Assembly: GCF_003173035.1 (NCBI RefSeq)
Contig: NZ_QGLE01000012.1
Span: forward strand, 1-64,000
Origin: Zavarzinia aquatilis
GTDB taxonomy: Bacteria > Pseudomonadota > Alphaproteobacteria > Zavarziniales > Zavarziniaceae
DNA length: 64,000 nucleotides
Direction: 5' to 3'
Shown here: positions 9,598 to 19,301 of the stretch, one piece after another
How positions within the stretch are numbered: position 1 is the stretch's first letter
Layout: each line of letters starts with the position of its first letter
Program-made: the position numbers and the translations under genes
Notes under the pieces: model-generated
Told to the model about the DNA's origin: nothing
The model's input: the letters and a program-made list of their open reading frames with translations, nothing else
The model's database searches: none

Positions 9598-9918
9598 ATG
9601 ATCAAGTCTGAACTGATCCTGCGCCTTGCCGCCGCCAACCCCCATCTCTATCAGCGGGATGTGGAACGTATCGTTTCCACCATCTTCCAGGAGGTGGCGG
9701 ATGCCCTGGCGCGCGGCGACCGGGTGGAAATCCGCGGCTTCGGTGCCTTTTCGGTGAAAAGCCGGCCGGCCCGCACCGGCCGCAACCCGCGCACCGGCGA
9801 GGCGGTCGAAGTGTCCGAGAAATTCGTGCCCTTCTTCAAGACCGGCAAGGAACTGCGCGAACGTCTGAACGTCGACGACGAGCCGGCGCCGGCCAAGAAA
9901 AAAGCCGCCAAGGCTTGA
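9598..9918 (+). CDS. ihfB: Integration host factor beta subunit
   Basis: A 106-residue HU/IHF-family DNA-bending protein. It begins [21 protein letters not shown] and has the beta-arm hallmark [12 protein letters not shown] with the intercalating proline, then a lysine/alanine-rich tail (AKKKAAKA). IHF-beta pairs with IHF-alpha to bend DNA by about 160 degrees at WATCARNNNNTTR sites in promoters and recombination sites. The ATG at 9598 follows an AGGAAAG sequence; an upstream in-frame TTG at 9577 would add seven residues not seen in the family. Position after sppA and before the lapA-like gene matches alphaproteobacterial synteny. Confidence 0.95.
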   Translation: MIKSELILRLAAANPHLYQRDVERIVSTIFQEVADALARGDRVEIRGFGAFSVKSRPARTGRNPRTGEAVEVSEKFVPFFKTGKELRERLNVDDEPAPAKKKAAKA

Positions 9919-9952
9919 TCGCCCCCCGGAAATCCGCCATGGGGAAGCCGTC

Positions 9953-10312
9953 ATGAAACTGCGCACGCTGCTCATCACCCTGCCCTTCGTCATCGTGCTG
10001 GTCGCCCTCGCGGTCGCCAATCGCGCGCCCGTGGTACTGTCGCTCGACCCCTTCGGCGGGGCGACCCCGTCCTATGCCGTGCAGATGCCGCTGTTCCTTG
10101 CCCTGTTCGCCGCGCTGGTGCTGGGCATCCTGATCGGCGGTGGTGTCGCCTGGACCTCGGGCTGGCGCCGCCGCCGGCTGCTGACCCGCCGCTACAAGGT
10201 CCTGCAGCGCGAAGTCGAATCGGCCAAGCCGCAGCCGAGCGGCCCCATCGCCCATGGCGGCGCCAATCTGCCCGCGCCGATCCAGGCCCCCGCCGGTCCG
10301 CTGGCGCCATGA
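9953..10312 (+). CDS. LapA-domain (DUF1049) small membrane protein
   Basis: A 119-residue protein with two membrane segments: residues 6-24 (LLITLPFVIVLVALAVANR) and 46-68 (PLFLALFAALVLGILIGGGVAW). A basic stretch WRRRRLLTRRYKVLQREVE follows, then a proline/alanine-rich tail. This is the LapA (lipopolysaccharide assembly protein A) domain pattern, including the ANRAPVVLSLDPF loop. In enterobacteria LapA works with LapB in controlling LPS synthesis; the alphaproteobacterial proteins are uncharacterised. The ATG follows ihfB by 34 bases and the stop overlaps the next start as ATGA. Confidence 0.85.
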   Translation: MKLRTLLITLPFVIVLVALAVANRAPVVLSLDPFGGATPSYAVQMPLFLALFAALVLGILIGGGVAWTSGWRRRRLLTRRYKVLQREVESAKPQPSGPIAHGGANLPAPIQAPAGPLAP

Positions 10313-11265
10313 CGGTGCCGCCGCCCGCCGCGCTTCGCCATATCGACGGGGCAGTTGCCCGCGCCGCCCTGACCTATCCCGGGCTGATCGACGCCCTGCG
10401 CGATGCCTTCGCCGCCGGCACCATCGCCGCGCCCCTGCGCGGTCACTACCCGATGGACGACGGCGCCGGGGCGACCAATATCTTTCTGGTGATGCCGGCC
10501 TATCAGCCCGGCGCCTACACCGGCGTGAAGCTGGTCACGGTCGCGCCCGGCAATGGTGCGCGCGGCCTCGATTCGGTGATCGGCCTCTATGTCCTGTTCG
10601 ACGGGGCGAGCGGGGCGCCGCTGCTGACCGTCGACGGCAGCGCCCTCACCGTCCGCCGCACCCCCGCCGCCTCCGCCCTCGCCGCGCGTTATCTCGCGCG
10701 GGCGGACGCGAAGACCCTGCTCGTCGTCGGCGCCGGCAATCTGGCGCCCCATGTCGTCGAGGCTTACCGTGCCGTCCGCCCCGGCCTGTCCCGGGTGCTG
10801 ATCTGGAACCGTAACGCCGACAAGGCCCGCGCCGTCGCCGCTGTTACCGGCGCCGAGGCGGTCGAAGACCTGGTCACCGCCGTCGCCGGGGCCGACATCG
10901 TCAGCGCCATCACCATGAGCCGGACACCGCTGATCCGGGGCGAATGGCTGAAACCCGGTTGCCATGTCGACCTGATCGGCGGCTTCACCCCCGAGATGCG
11001 CGAGGCGGACGATGCCGCCATCGCCCGCGCCCGCCTTTTCGTCGATACCCGCGAAGGCGCCCTGCACGAGGCGGGCGATCTCGCCGATCCCTTGCGGCGC
11101 GGCCTGATCTCGGCGGCCGATATCGCCGCCGACCTCGCCGATCTCTGCGCCGGGCGCCACCCCGGCCGACGGGACGCTTCCGACATCACCCTGTTCAAAT
11201 CGGTCGGCACCGCGCTCGAAGACCTCGTCGCCGCCGCCTTCCTGCATCGGTCGCTCGCGCCATGA
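10309..11265 (+). CDS. Ornithine cyclodeaminase / mu-crystallin family protein
   Basis: A 318-residue NAD(P)-binding protein of the ornithine cyclodeaminase/mu-crystallin family. A glycine-rich VVGAGNLAPH motif at about residues 141-150 binds the dinucleotide. Lys74 in YTGVKLVTVAPGN corresponds to the substrate-contacting lysine, and HVDLIGGFTPEMREAD matches the family's G-x-x-x-P-x-M-E-D loop. Members include ornithine cyclodeaminase, alanine dehydrogenase, ketimine reductases and delta1-pyrroline-2-carboxylate reductases, so the substrate is uncertain. It overlaps both neighbours by four bases. The following gene encodes an amine/imino-acid oxidase-like flavoprotein, hinting at a joint role in cyclic imine or N-alkyl amino-acid metabolism (inference). 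Confidence 0.88.
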   Translation: MTVPPPAALRHIDGAVARAALTYPGLIDALRDAFAAGTIAAPLRGHYPMDDGAGATNIFLVMPAYQPGAYTGVKLVTVAPGNGARGLDSVIGLYVLFDGASGAPLLTVDGSALTVRRTPAASALAARYLARADAKTLLVVGAGNLAPHVVEAYRAVRPGLSRVLIWNRNADKARAVAAVTGAEAVEDLVTAVAGADIVSAITMSRTPLIRGEWLKPGCHVDLIGGFTPEMREADDAAIARARLFVDTREGALHEAGDLADPLRRGLISAADIAADLADLCAGRHPGRRDASDITLFKSVGTALEDLVAAAFLHRSLAP

Positions 11266-12365
11266 AACTGATCATCGTCGGCGGTGGCCTCTATGGCCTC
11301 GCCACCGCAAGGGCCGCCATCAACCTGGGCATGGAGGTCACGGTGATCGAGCAGGGCCGGGTGCCCGATCCGCTCGCCACCTCGGTCGACCGTCACCGCC
11401 TGATCCGCTACCCCTACGGCGCGCTCGACGGCTATGCCCTGATGATCCATGACGCCTATGCGGCGTGGGACGGCGTGTGGCGCGACCTCGGCCGCCGGCA
11501 TTATGTCGAGACCGGCACCCTCGCCCATCATTTCGCGGCGGGCGACTGGGCCGATCAATCCGCTGCCTCCCTCGACCGGCTGGGCATCGCTTATGAACGG
11601 CTGAAACCGGCGGAACTCGACCGGCGTTTCCCCATGCTCTCGTCCGAGGGCGCGATCGACGCCCTGTGGCTGACGAGCGGCGGCGCCCTGCTGGCGGACC
11701 GCATCGTCGGCGGCCTTGGCGATTATGTCCGGGCGAAGGGCACTCTTCTCGAAGGCATCGCGGTCGCCGATCTCGACCCCGCGCGGGCGACGGCGATCCT
11801 CGCCGATGGCCGCCGGATCGAGGGCGACCGTCTGGTGGTCGCCGCCGGGGCCTGGACGCCCCGCCTCGTCCCCGCACTCGCCGCCGAGCTGCGCCCGGTG
11901 CGCCAGGTGGTCACCTACGCCCGGGTGCCCGACAAATGGCGGGCGGCCTGGGCCAGCGGCCCCATGCTGCTGGAGATCGAGCGGGACGACGGTTTCTATG
12001 CCGTGCCGCCGGTCGACGGCTACGGCCTCAAGCTCGGCGACCATCACATGGACGGCGGGCCGGACGATCCGGAAGCCCGGCGCGGCGCCGGCAAGGATGA
12101 AGCGAAAGCGATCTGGGAAGGCGGCCGCCGCCGTTTCCGCGATTTCGACGATTACCGCATCATCGAAGCGAAGACCTGTCTCTATACGGTGACGGCCGAC
12201 GAGCGTTTCCGCATCGCCGATGTCGATGGAGCGCTGGTGCTGTCCTGCTGCTCGGGCCATGGCTTCAAGTTCGGCGCGGTGATGGGCGAGCGGGTGGCGG
12301 CCCATCTCGACGGCGCGGCAGATTTCGACGCACTGCAACACTGGGCCGCCGGAAAGCTGCTATAG
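11262..12365 (+). CDS. FAD-dependent oxidoreductase of the sarcosine/N-methyl-tryptophan oxidase group
   Basis: A 367-residue DAO-fold flavoprotein. The Rossmann motif IIVGGGLYGLATARAA opens the protein and VVAAGAWTP is at about residue 192. Cys306 in KTCLYTVTADERF matches the cysteine that carries covalent FAD in monomeric sarcosine oxidase, and CSGHGFKF near residue 330 is that group's C-terminal signature. It should oxidise a secondary or N-methylated amino acid to an imine plus H2O2. The ATG at 11262 is inside the previous gene's stop (ATGA). trpF follows after only 8 bases, so it is probably in the same transcript as the trp genes. Exact substrate is unknown. Confidence 0.85.
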   Translation: MKLIIVGGGLYGLATARAAINLGMEVTVIEQGRVPDPLATSVDRHRLIRYPYGALDGYALMIHDAYAAWDGVWRDLGRRHYVETGTLAHHFAAGDWADQSAASLDRLGIAYERLKPAELDRRFPMLSSEGAIDALWLTSGGALLADRIVGGLGDYVRAKGTLLEGIAVADLDPARATAILADGRRIEGDRLVVAAGAWTPRLVPALAAELRPVRQVVTYARVPDKWRAAWASGPMLLEIERDDGFYAVPPVDGYGLKLGDHHMDGGPDDPEARRGAGKDEAKAIWEGGRRRFRDFDDYRIIEAKTCLYTVTADERFRIADVDGALVLSCCSGHGFKFGAVMGERVAAHLDGAADFDALQHWAAGKLL

Positions 12366-12373
12366 TCCCGGCC

Positions 12374-13012
12374 ATGTCCGTTTCCGTGAAGATTTGCGGG
12401 TTGCGCACGCCCGAAGCCGTCGATGCCGCCGTCCAGCATGGCGCCAGCCATGTCGGCTTCGTGTTCTACCCGCCCTCGCCCCGCAATCTCTCCCCCGAGG
12501 AGGCCGGTGCCCTGATTGCCCGCCTGCCGGACGGGGTGACGCCGGTCGCCCTGACCGTCGATGCCGACGATGCCACCATTGCCGCCATCCTGTCGCAGGC
12601 GCCGGTGAAGATCCTGCAGGCCCATGGCAAGGAAAGCCCCGCGCGGATCGCCGAGCTGCGCGGGCGCTTCAACCTGCCGGTGATGAAGGCGGTCGGCATT
12701 GCCGGAACGGAGGATGTCGCGACGGCTCATGATTACGAGTCTGTTGCCGACCTGTTGCTCCTCGACGCCAAACCGCCTAGAAAAGGCCTTCCCGGCGGCA
12801 ATGGCCTTGCCTTCGACTGGGGCCTGATCGCCGAAGAGCGCTGGTCGCGGCCCTGGTTCCTGGCAGGCGGGCTGACCCCCGACAACGTCGCCGAAGCGAT
12901 CCGAATTTCCGGGGCCTCGGCGGTGGATGTGTCGAGCGGTGTCGAATCGGCGCCGGGGGTAAAGAATTTCGACCTGATCGCCGCCTTCCTGGCGGCGGCG
13001 CGGTCTGCTTGA
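12374..13012 (+). CDS. trpF: Phosphoribosylanthranilate isomerase
   Basis: A 212-residue (beta/alpha)8 enzyme catalysing the Amadori rearrangement of N-(5'-phosphoribosyl)anthranilate in tryptophan synthesis. The catalytic residues are visible: Cys8 in VKICGLRTPEAV and Asp131 in LLLLDAK. Phosphate-binding loops appear as FLAGGLTPDNV and VDVSSGVESAPGVK. Length is normal for the family. It heads the trpF-trpB-trpA run and starts 8 bases after the flavoprotein gene. Confidence 0.97.
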   Translation: MSVSVKICGLRTPEAVDAAVQHGASHVGFVFYPPSPRNLSPEEAGALIARLPDGVTPVALTVDADDATIAAILSQAPVKILQAHGKESPARIAELRGRFNLPVMKAVGIAGTEDVATAHDYESVADLLLLDAKPPRKGLPGGNGLAFDWGLIAEERWSRPWFLAGGLTPDNVAEAIRISGASAVDVSSGVESAPGVKNFDLIAAFLAAARSA

Positions 13013-13021
13013 GGAACGATC

Positions 13022-14244
<1,223 letters not shown>

Positions 14245-14248
<4 letters not shown>

Positions 14249-15081
14249 CCGTCGCCCGCATTGATGCCCGCTTCGCCGCGCTGAAGGCCGAGGGCCGCCC
14301 CGGCCTCGTCGTCTTCGTCACCGCGGGCGATCCGGACCTCGAAACCTCCTTCGAGGTGATCAGGGCCCTGCCCGCCGCCGGCGCCGACGTGATCGAGATC
14401 GGGATGCCCTTCACCGATCCCATGGCCGACGGGCCGGCGATCCAGGCGGCCGGCCTGCGCGCCCTCGCCAATGGCCAGACCCTGGCCAAGACCCTCGGCC
14501 TCGTCCGCCGCTTCCGCGAGACCGACCAGGCGACGCCGCTCGTCCTGATGGGCTATTACAATCCGATCTATTCCTATGGCGTGCCGCGCTTCCTGACCGA
14601 CGCCAAGGCCGCCGGCATCGACGGGCTGATCGTCGTCGACCTGCCGACCGAGGAAGACCCTGAGCTGTGCCTGCCCGCGCTCGAGCAGGATATCGCCTTC
14701 ATCCGCCTGGCGACGCCGACCACCGATGACAAGCGCCTGCCGACCGTGCTGCGCCATACTTCGGGCTTCGTCTATTACGTCTCGATCAATGGCATCACCG
14801 GATCGGCCGCGCCCGACTGCAACGCCGTCGCCGCCGCCGTCGCCCGGCTGAAGCGCCATACGGAGCTGCCGGTCGCCGTCGGCTTCGGCATCCGGACGCC
14901 CGAACAGGCGGCGGAAATCGGCGGTAACGCCGATGCCGCCGTGGTCGGCAGCGCCGTCGTCTCGATGATCGGCGAGGCCGCGGCCGAAGGCCTGACGGGC
15001 AAGCCCCTGGCCGACCGTATTTCCGCTTTCGTCGCCACGCTCGCCGCCGGTGTGCGCGGCGCCAAGCGCAGCGCCGCCTGA
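14245..15081 (+). CDS. trpA: Tryptophan synthase alpha chain
   Basis: A 278-residue TIM-barrel subunit that cleaves indole-3-glycerol phosphate to indole and glyceraldehyde 3-phosphate. Catalytic Glu51 ([13 protein letters not shown]) and Asp62 (MADGPAIQ) are in place, and the GITG and GFGI phosphate loops are present. The start is GTG at 14245, overlapping the trpB stop by four bases; no other start gives the family's N-terminus. The C-terminus is slightly longer than in enteric TrpA and basic (GAKRSAA). Confidence 0.97.
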
Positions 15082-15099
15082 GCCCGTCGGAGTTACCCC

Positions 15100-15984
15100 A
15101 TGGCCAACTGGCTGAACGACGTCGTCCGTCCCAAGATCCGCGCCGCCTTCGTGCGCCGCGACATGCCGGACAACCTTTGGACCAAGTGCCCCGGCTGCGG
15201 CCAGATGCTGTTCCACCGCGAACTCGACGAGAACCAGCAGGTGTGCCAGCACTGCGGCCATCACATGCGCCTCGGCATCGAGGAACGGGTGGCGCTGCTG
15301 CTCGACGCCGGCTTTACCCTGGTTCCCGTCGCCGATGTGCCGGCCGACCCCCTGAAGTTCAAGGACGAGAAGTCCTATGTCGCGCGCCTGAAGGATGCCC
15401 GGGCCAAGACCGGCCAGCATGACGCCATGCTGGTCGCCTATGGCACGATCGAGGGGCTGGGCGCCGTGGTCGCGGTGCAGAATTTCGCCTTCATGGGCGG
15501 CTCCATGGGCCTTGCCGTCGGCGAGGCGCTGGTGACCGCGGCCGAGCGCGCGGTCGATCACGGCGTGCCGCTGATCGTCGTCACCGCCGCGGGCGGCGCC
15601 CGGATGCAGGAAGGCATCCTGTCGCTGATGCAGATGCCGCGTTCGACCGTCGCGGTCGAGATGGTGCGCGATGCCGGCCTGCCCTATATCGTCGTGCTGA
15701 CCGATCCGACCACCGGCGGCGTCACCGCCTCCTACGCCATGCTGGGCGACATCCAGATCGCCGAGCCGGGCGCCCTGATCGGCTTTGCCGGCCAGCGCGT
15801 GATCGAACAGACCATCCGCGAGAAACTGCCTGAAGGCTTCCAGCGCGCCGAATATCTGCTCGAACATGGCATCATCGACATGGTGGTGCCGCGCAAGGAG
15901 CTGAAAGGCCGCCTCGCCACCATCATCGCGCTGCTGACCGACCGCAAGCCGAAGGCGGCGGTCAAGGTCCCGGTCAAGGCCTGA
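15100..15984 (+). CDS. accD: Acetyl-CoA carboxylase carboxyltransferase subunit beta
   Basis: A 294-residue beta subunit of the acetyl-CoA carboxylase carboxyltransferase. The N-terminal zinc ribbon has its four cysteines at 30, 33, 49 and 52. The crotonase-fold domain follows, with [10 protein letters not shown] and [17 protein letters not shown] for the CoA/biotin site. With AccA it transfers CO2 from carboxybiotin to acetyl-CoA for malonyl-CoA supply. It starts 18 bases after trpA, and the trpFBA-accD-folC order is standard in alphaproteobacteria and many other proteobacteria. Confidence 0.97.
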   Translation: MANWLNDVVRPKIRAAFVRRDMPDNLWTKCPGCGQMLFHRELDENQQVCQHCGHHMRLGIEERVALLLDAGFTLVPVADVPADPLKFKDEKSYVARLKDARAKTGQHDAMLVAYGTIEGLGAVVAVQNFAFMGGSMGLAVGEALVTAAERAVDHGVPLIVVTAAGGARMQEGILSLMQMPRSTVAVEMVRDAGLPYIVVLTDPTTGGVTASYAMLGDIQIAEPGALIGFAGQRVIEQTIREKLPEGFQRAEYLLEHGIIDMVVPRKELKGRLATIIALLTDRKPKAAVKVPVKA

Positions 15985-16015
15985 GCCGGCCCCCGACCGG
16001 GGACCGGATACCGTC

Positions 16016-17302
16016 ATGACCGGTAGCGACCGCGTGCTGGAGCGGCTGACCCGGCTGCATCCGAAGAAGATCGACCTCTCGCTTGGCCGGATGGAGCGGC
16101 TGCTCGCCCGGCTCGGCCATCCCGAGCAGCGCCTGCCCGCGGTGGTCCATATCGCCGGGACCAATGGCAAGGGCTCCACCGTCGCCTATCTGCGCGCCAT
16201 CGCCGAGGCGGCGGGCCTCCGGGTCCATGCCTATACCTCGCCCCATCTGGTGCGCTTCGCCGAACGCATCCGCCTCGCCGGCCAGCTGATCGACGAAGAT
16301 ACCCTGACCGCCCTCCTCGAGGAATGCGAGCGCGCCAACGGCGAAGCGCCGATCACCTTCTTCGAGGTGACGACGGCGGCCGCCCTGCTCGCCTTCGCGA
16401 GGACACCGGCCGATCTCGTCCTGCTCGAAGTCGGCCTCGGCGGGCGGCTCGACGCGACCAATGTCGTGACCATGCCCCGACTCTGCGTGATCACGCCCGT
16501 CGACCTCGACCACCGGGAATTCCTGGGCGAGACCATCGCCGCCATCGCCGCCGAGAAGGCCGGCATCCTGAAACCGGACGTGCCCGCCGTCATCGGCCCG
16601 CAGCCGGCCGATGCCCTCGCCGCGATCTGCGACCGGGCGGATGACCTCGATTCCCCGCTGATCGTGGCCGGCGCCGATTTCACCGCGCGCCCGGTCGAGG
16701 ACGGTTTCCTGTTCACCGGGGCCGGCTTGACCGACTGGCACCTGCCCCGCCCCGCCCTGGCCGGGCCGCATCAGATCGCCAATGCCGCCAGCGCCGTCGC
16801 CGCCGCCCTGCTGCTCGACCTGCCGGAAGCGGCGATCGAAGCGGGCATCGCGGGGGCCGAATGGCCGGCCCGGCTGCAGCGCCTGACCCGCGGTCCGCTG
16901 CCTGCCCAGCTGCCCGAGGATGGGGAGCTTTGGCTGGACGGCGGCCATAACCCCCATGCCGCCCGCGCGCTGGCGGAGGCGCTGGCCGAAATGACGGCGA
17001 AGGATGGCCGCCCCCTCGCCCTCGTCACCGGGCTGCTGTCGACCAAGGATGCGGCGGGCTATTTCGGCGCCTTCGCGGCCCTGAGGCCGCCGGTGGTCGC
17101 CGTGACCATCCCGGGCGAGGATGCGGCCCGTCCCGCCGCCGAAGTCGCCGATGCCGCGACCGGGGCGGGTCTTGCCGCCGAAGCGGCGGACAATATCGAA
17201 GCCGCCGTCGCCCGCGCCGCCGCGCTGGCGGGCCCGGGCGCGCGCGTGATGATCTGCGGCTCGCTCTATCTCGCCGGCAGGGTGCTGGCGGAAAACGGCT
17301 GA
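16016..17302 (+). CDS. folC: Bifunctional folylpolyglutamate synthase / dihydrofolate synthase
   Basis: A 428-residue Mur-ligase-family ATPase. The P-loop is GTNGKGS (residues 48-54), followed by YTSPHLVRFAERIRL, FFEVTTAAALL and VGLGGRLDATNVV, all FolC signatures. The LDGGHNPHAARAL segment marks the C-terminal domain. It adds glutamate to dihydropteroate and polyglutamate tails to folates. It is the last gene of the plus-strand housekeeping block; a pair of inverted intergenic palindromes follows its stop. Confidence 0.95.
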   Translation: MTGSDRVLERLTRLHPKKIDLSLGRMERLLARLGHPEQRLPAVVHIAGTNGKGSTVAYLRAIAEAAGLRVHAYTSPHLVRFAERIRLAGQLIDEDTLTALLEECERANGEAPITFFEVTTAAALLAFARTPADLVLLEVGLGGRLDATNVVTMPRLCVITPVDLDHREFLGETIAAIAAEKAGILKPDVPAVIGPQPADALAAICDRADDLDSPLIVAGADFTARPVEDGFLFTGAGLTDWHLPRPALAGPHQIANAASAVAAALLLDLPEAAIEAGIAGAEWPARLQRLTRGPLPAQLPEDGELWLDGGHNPHAARALAEALAEMTAKDGRPLALVTGLLSTKDAAGYFGAFAALRPPVVAVTIPGEDAARPAAEVADAATGAGLAAEAADNIEAAVARAAALAGPGARVMICGSLYLAGRVLAENG

Positions 17303-17318
17303 CGCCTTCTTTCCACCT

Positions 17319-17402
17319 CGTCATGCCGGCGCAGGCCGGCATCTCGACAAGGCCAGGGCGTCTTTCCGTCACGAGACCCCGGCCTGCGCCGGGGTGACGA
17401 CA
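17319..17402. repeat. Paired REP-like intergenic palindromes (locus 1)
   Basis: There are two stem-loops in opposite orientation between convergent folC and the SCO gene. Unit 1 has ATGCCGGC (17323-17330), loop GCAG, GCCGGCAT (17335-17342). Unit 2 has ACCCCGGC (17376-17383), loop CTGC, GCCGGGGT (17388-17395), then GACGAC. The flanking GTCA and TGAC are shared with the other loci. The pair may also serve as a bidirectional terminator for the two convergent genes. Confidence 0.7.
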
Positions 17403-17412
17403 GAAAGATGGA

Positions 17413-18036
17413 TCAGCCGCCGATCAGCTTCACGATACCGTCGGCGAGGGCCTTCGGTTCCATGTCGTGGCTGTAGATCTGCTTCAGCTTGCCGTCCGGC
17501 CCCATCAGATAGAGCAGGGTCGAATGATCCATCGTGTAATCCTCGCCTTCGCCCCGGCGCAGAGCGACGACACGATAGGTCTTGAGGACGGCGTCGATCT
17601 GCGCCCGGTCACCGGTCAGGCCGGTGATGCGCGGATCGAAGGACGAGGTGTAGTCCTTCATCGCCTGGGCATTGTCGCGTTCGGGATCGACGGTGATGAA
17701 CAGCGGCTGGATGCGGTCGGCGACCGGCCCCATGGCCTTCAGCGCCTCGGTCATTTCCGCGAGGGTAGTCGGGCAGACGTCGGGGCAATAGGTGAAGCCG
17801 AAGAAGACCAGCAGATATTTGCCCGGCCAGCTCTTTTCCGTCACCGGCTGGCCGTTCTCGTCGAGCAGCGAGAAGGGACCGCCGACCGAACTGGCCAGTT
17901 CGTGGTCTGGTGGCAATCCGCTTTCCGCGGTGGCGCCAGCTTCGAGCCGCTGGTCGATACGGCCCAGTTCGAACCAGGTCAGGGCGGCGATGCCGATCAG
18001 GGCGGCGGCGATGATCAGGGGGGTCGTTTTGCGCAT
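17413..18036 (-). CDS. SCO family protein (copper chaperone / thioredoxin-fold)
   Basis: A 207-residue SCO1/SenC-type protein. One N-terminal membrane anchor (residues 6-22) places the thioredoxin-fold domain in the periplasm. The copper-binding CxxxC is Cys84-Pro-Asp-Val-Cys88 and the distant ligand His171 sits in YTMDHSTLLYLM. SCO proteins help load the CuA site of cytochrome c oxidase or act in thiol redox control. No oxidase gene is nearby. An in-frame GTG nine bases upstream (18045) is an alternative start; neither has a strong ribosome-binding site. Confidence 0.92.
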   Translation of the reverse strand: MRKTTPLIIAAALIGIAALTWFELGRIDQRLEAGATAESGLPPDHELASSVGGPFSLLDENGQPVTEKSWPGKYLLVFFGFTYCPDVCPTTLAEMTEALKAMGPVADRIQPLFITVDPERDNAQAMKDYTSSFDPRITGLTGDRAQIDAVLKTYRVVALRRGEGEDYTMDHSTLLYLMGPDGKLKQIYSHDMEPKALADGIVKLIGG

Positions 18037-18295
18037 GGCGCTCACATGAACGCCGACACACTCTCAGGTCAAGGGGCTTGGCGCCGCAGGTCGGGGCGTC
18101 CAGCCCGTCATTACCGGGATGCGTGCATATGCGGTCTTCGGCATCGGCATGGCTTCCGGTCTTCGATCCGCGAAAACTTCGTGCTTTAGTGCAATGGACA
18201 TTTGGGGCAGGTGGTTGCGCGTATCCCGATCTGCCCGATCGCCGCCCTCACCCGGGCCCCTACTGATCGAAAAATACTACAGGACGTCGAGCCAA
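18037..18295. other. Gene-free interval upstream of the DUF6306-like gene
   Basis: About 259 bases between divergent genes. The plus frame is open from 18119, but the residues it would add do not resemble a protein. Nothing beyond presumed promoters is recognised here, and I could not place promoter elements. Confidence 0.4.
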
Positions 18296-18799
18296 GTGAA
18301 CGCTGTCGACCGCAAACGCGCCGTATCCTCGGACCAAAACACCGACGACCACGGTGACCTCCGCGCCCCTCGATTCGACGGTCCGCTGTCGGATTCGGAA
18401 CTCGACGAGCTGATCAATCTGCTGATCGAAACGATCCGCGCCGGGGCCAAGGTGGCCGCCGTCTTCGCCTGCCGCGCCTCGTGCCAGAACAAGCGGGGCA
18501 TGTATCTCGACATTCAGGCCGATGCCTCCAAGGCGATCCAGACCCTGTCCCGCCTGCTGAAGGCCCGCGGCGTCGAGCCGTCGGATGCCACCAACGGCTT
18601 CTTCGACCGCGCCATGGAACTGCCCGAGCGGGCGGACCGCATCGCCTTCTTCCTGCGCGGCCAGTCCTGGCTGCTGGCGACCCTGCGCGAGGCCCTGCCC
18701 CACCTGCAGGATGCCGAAATCTCCGCCGCCTTCGCCGACTGCATCGAGCAGGTGGAGCGGAACCGGGAACGCGCCCAGTCCTATATGAACGGCCTCTGA
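18296..18799 (+). CDS. Conserved hypothetical protein, DUF6306-like helical domain
   Basis: A 167-residue, mostly helical protein. After a charged, probably disordered N-terminus (about 30 residues), it shows LSDSELDELINLLIETIRAGAKVAAVF and, later, DRIAFFLRGQSWLLATLREALP and a helix ending QVERNRERAQSYM. This resembles the DUF6306 type of four-helix bacterial protein, a match made from memory. No cofactor motif is certain, though Cys and acidic residues in the first helices could bind metal. The start is a GTG at 18296 with AGGA about 11 bases before it; the reading frame is open further upstream but that part looks non-coding. The next gene follows after 18 bases. Function unknown. Confidence 0.6.
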   Translation: MNAVDRKRAVSSDQNTDDHGDLRAPRFDGPLSDSELDELINLLIETIRAGAKVAAVFACRASCQNKRGMYLDIQADASKAIQTLSRLLKARGVEPSDATNGFFDRAMELPERADRIAFFLRGQSWLLATLREALPHLQDAEISAAFADCIEQVERNRERAQSYMNGL

Positions 18800-18817
18800 T
18801 CCCGGCTGGTTTTCCCC

Positions 18818-19300
18818 ATGTTGATGACCCTGCTGTTCTTCGCCGGCTTCGCGCTGGTCGCGGCCTTCGTCTGCCGCGCCCTGCTGCCCGCGCCGTGGAG
18901 CCGCTATGTCTTCCTGGCGCTCGGTGTGCCGTCCCTCGGCCTCATTGTGCTCGGCCTCGGCGCGACGGTCTTCTTCTATATCCGCTGCGAGCAGGGCGAG
19001 ATCGCCCGCGCGAGCAATGACGACGCCACCGTGGTCGCGACCCTGAGCGCGGTTGACTGCGGCTCGGCCGACGACCGCACCTTCGACGTCACGGTCAGCC
19101 TGTCGAACGCGACCCGCCCGCTCGACCAGACCATCTTCCGCAGCCGGGGCCGCCCGGCGCCGACCGCGGTCGCCCTGACCGGGGCGCGCAGTTTCCGCGT
19201 CACCCTCGAGGACGGCAGCACCTACGACACCAGCCTCGTCGGCGAGGACGGCACGCCGGACAAGGTCTGGTCGGTCATCGGCGGCAAGGTCCTGCCCTGA
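18818..19300 (+). CDS. Hypothetical membrane protein with periplasmic beta domain
   Basis: A 160-residue protein with two membrane segments near the N-terminus (residues 2-22 and 34-57), so both ends of the hairpin face the same side. About 100 residues follow, rich in beta-forming stretches (DRTFDVTVSLSNATRPL, ARSFRVTLEDGSTYDTSLV). The segment around residues 31-58 is also rich in glycine and leucine. I do not recognise a family. It is probably co-transcribed with the DUF6306-like gene upstream and with the SDR gene, which starts 1 base after its stop. Confidence 0.7.
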   Translation: MLMTLLFFAGFALVAAFVCRALLPAPWSRYVFLALGVPSLGLIVLGLGATVFFYIRCEQGEIARASNDDATVVATLSAVDCGSADDRTFDVTVSLSNATRPLDQTIFRSRGRPAPTAVALTGARSFRVTLEDGSTYDTSLVGEDGTPDKVWSVIGGKVLP

Positions 19301-19301
19301 C

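Noticed and set aside
18119-18295. Possible N-terminal extension of the DUF6306-like gene
   Set aside because: The extra residues look random, and a GTG at 18296 with a ribosome-binding site gives a normal-length protein.
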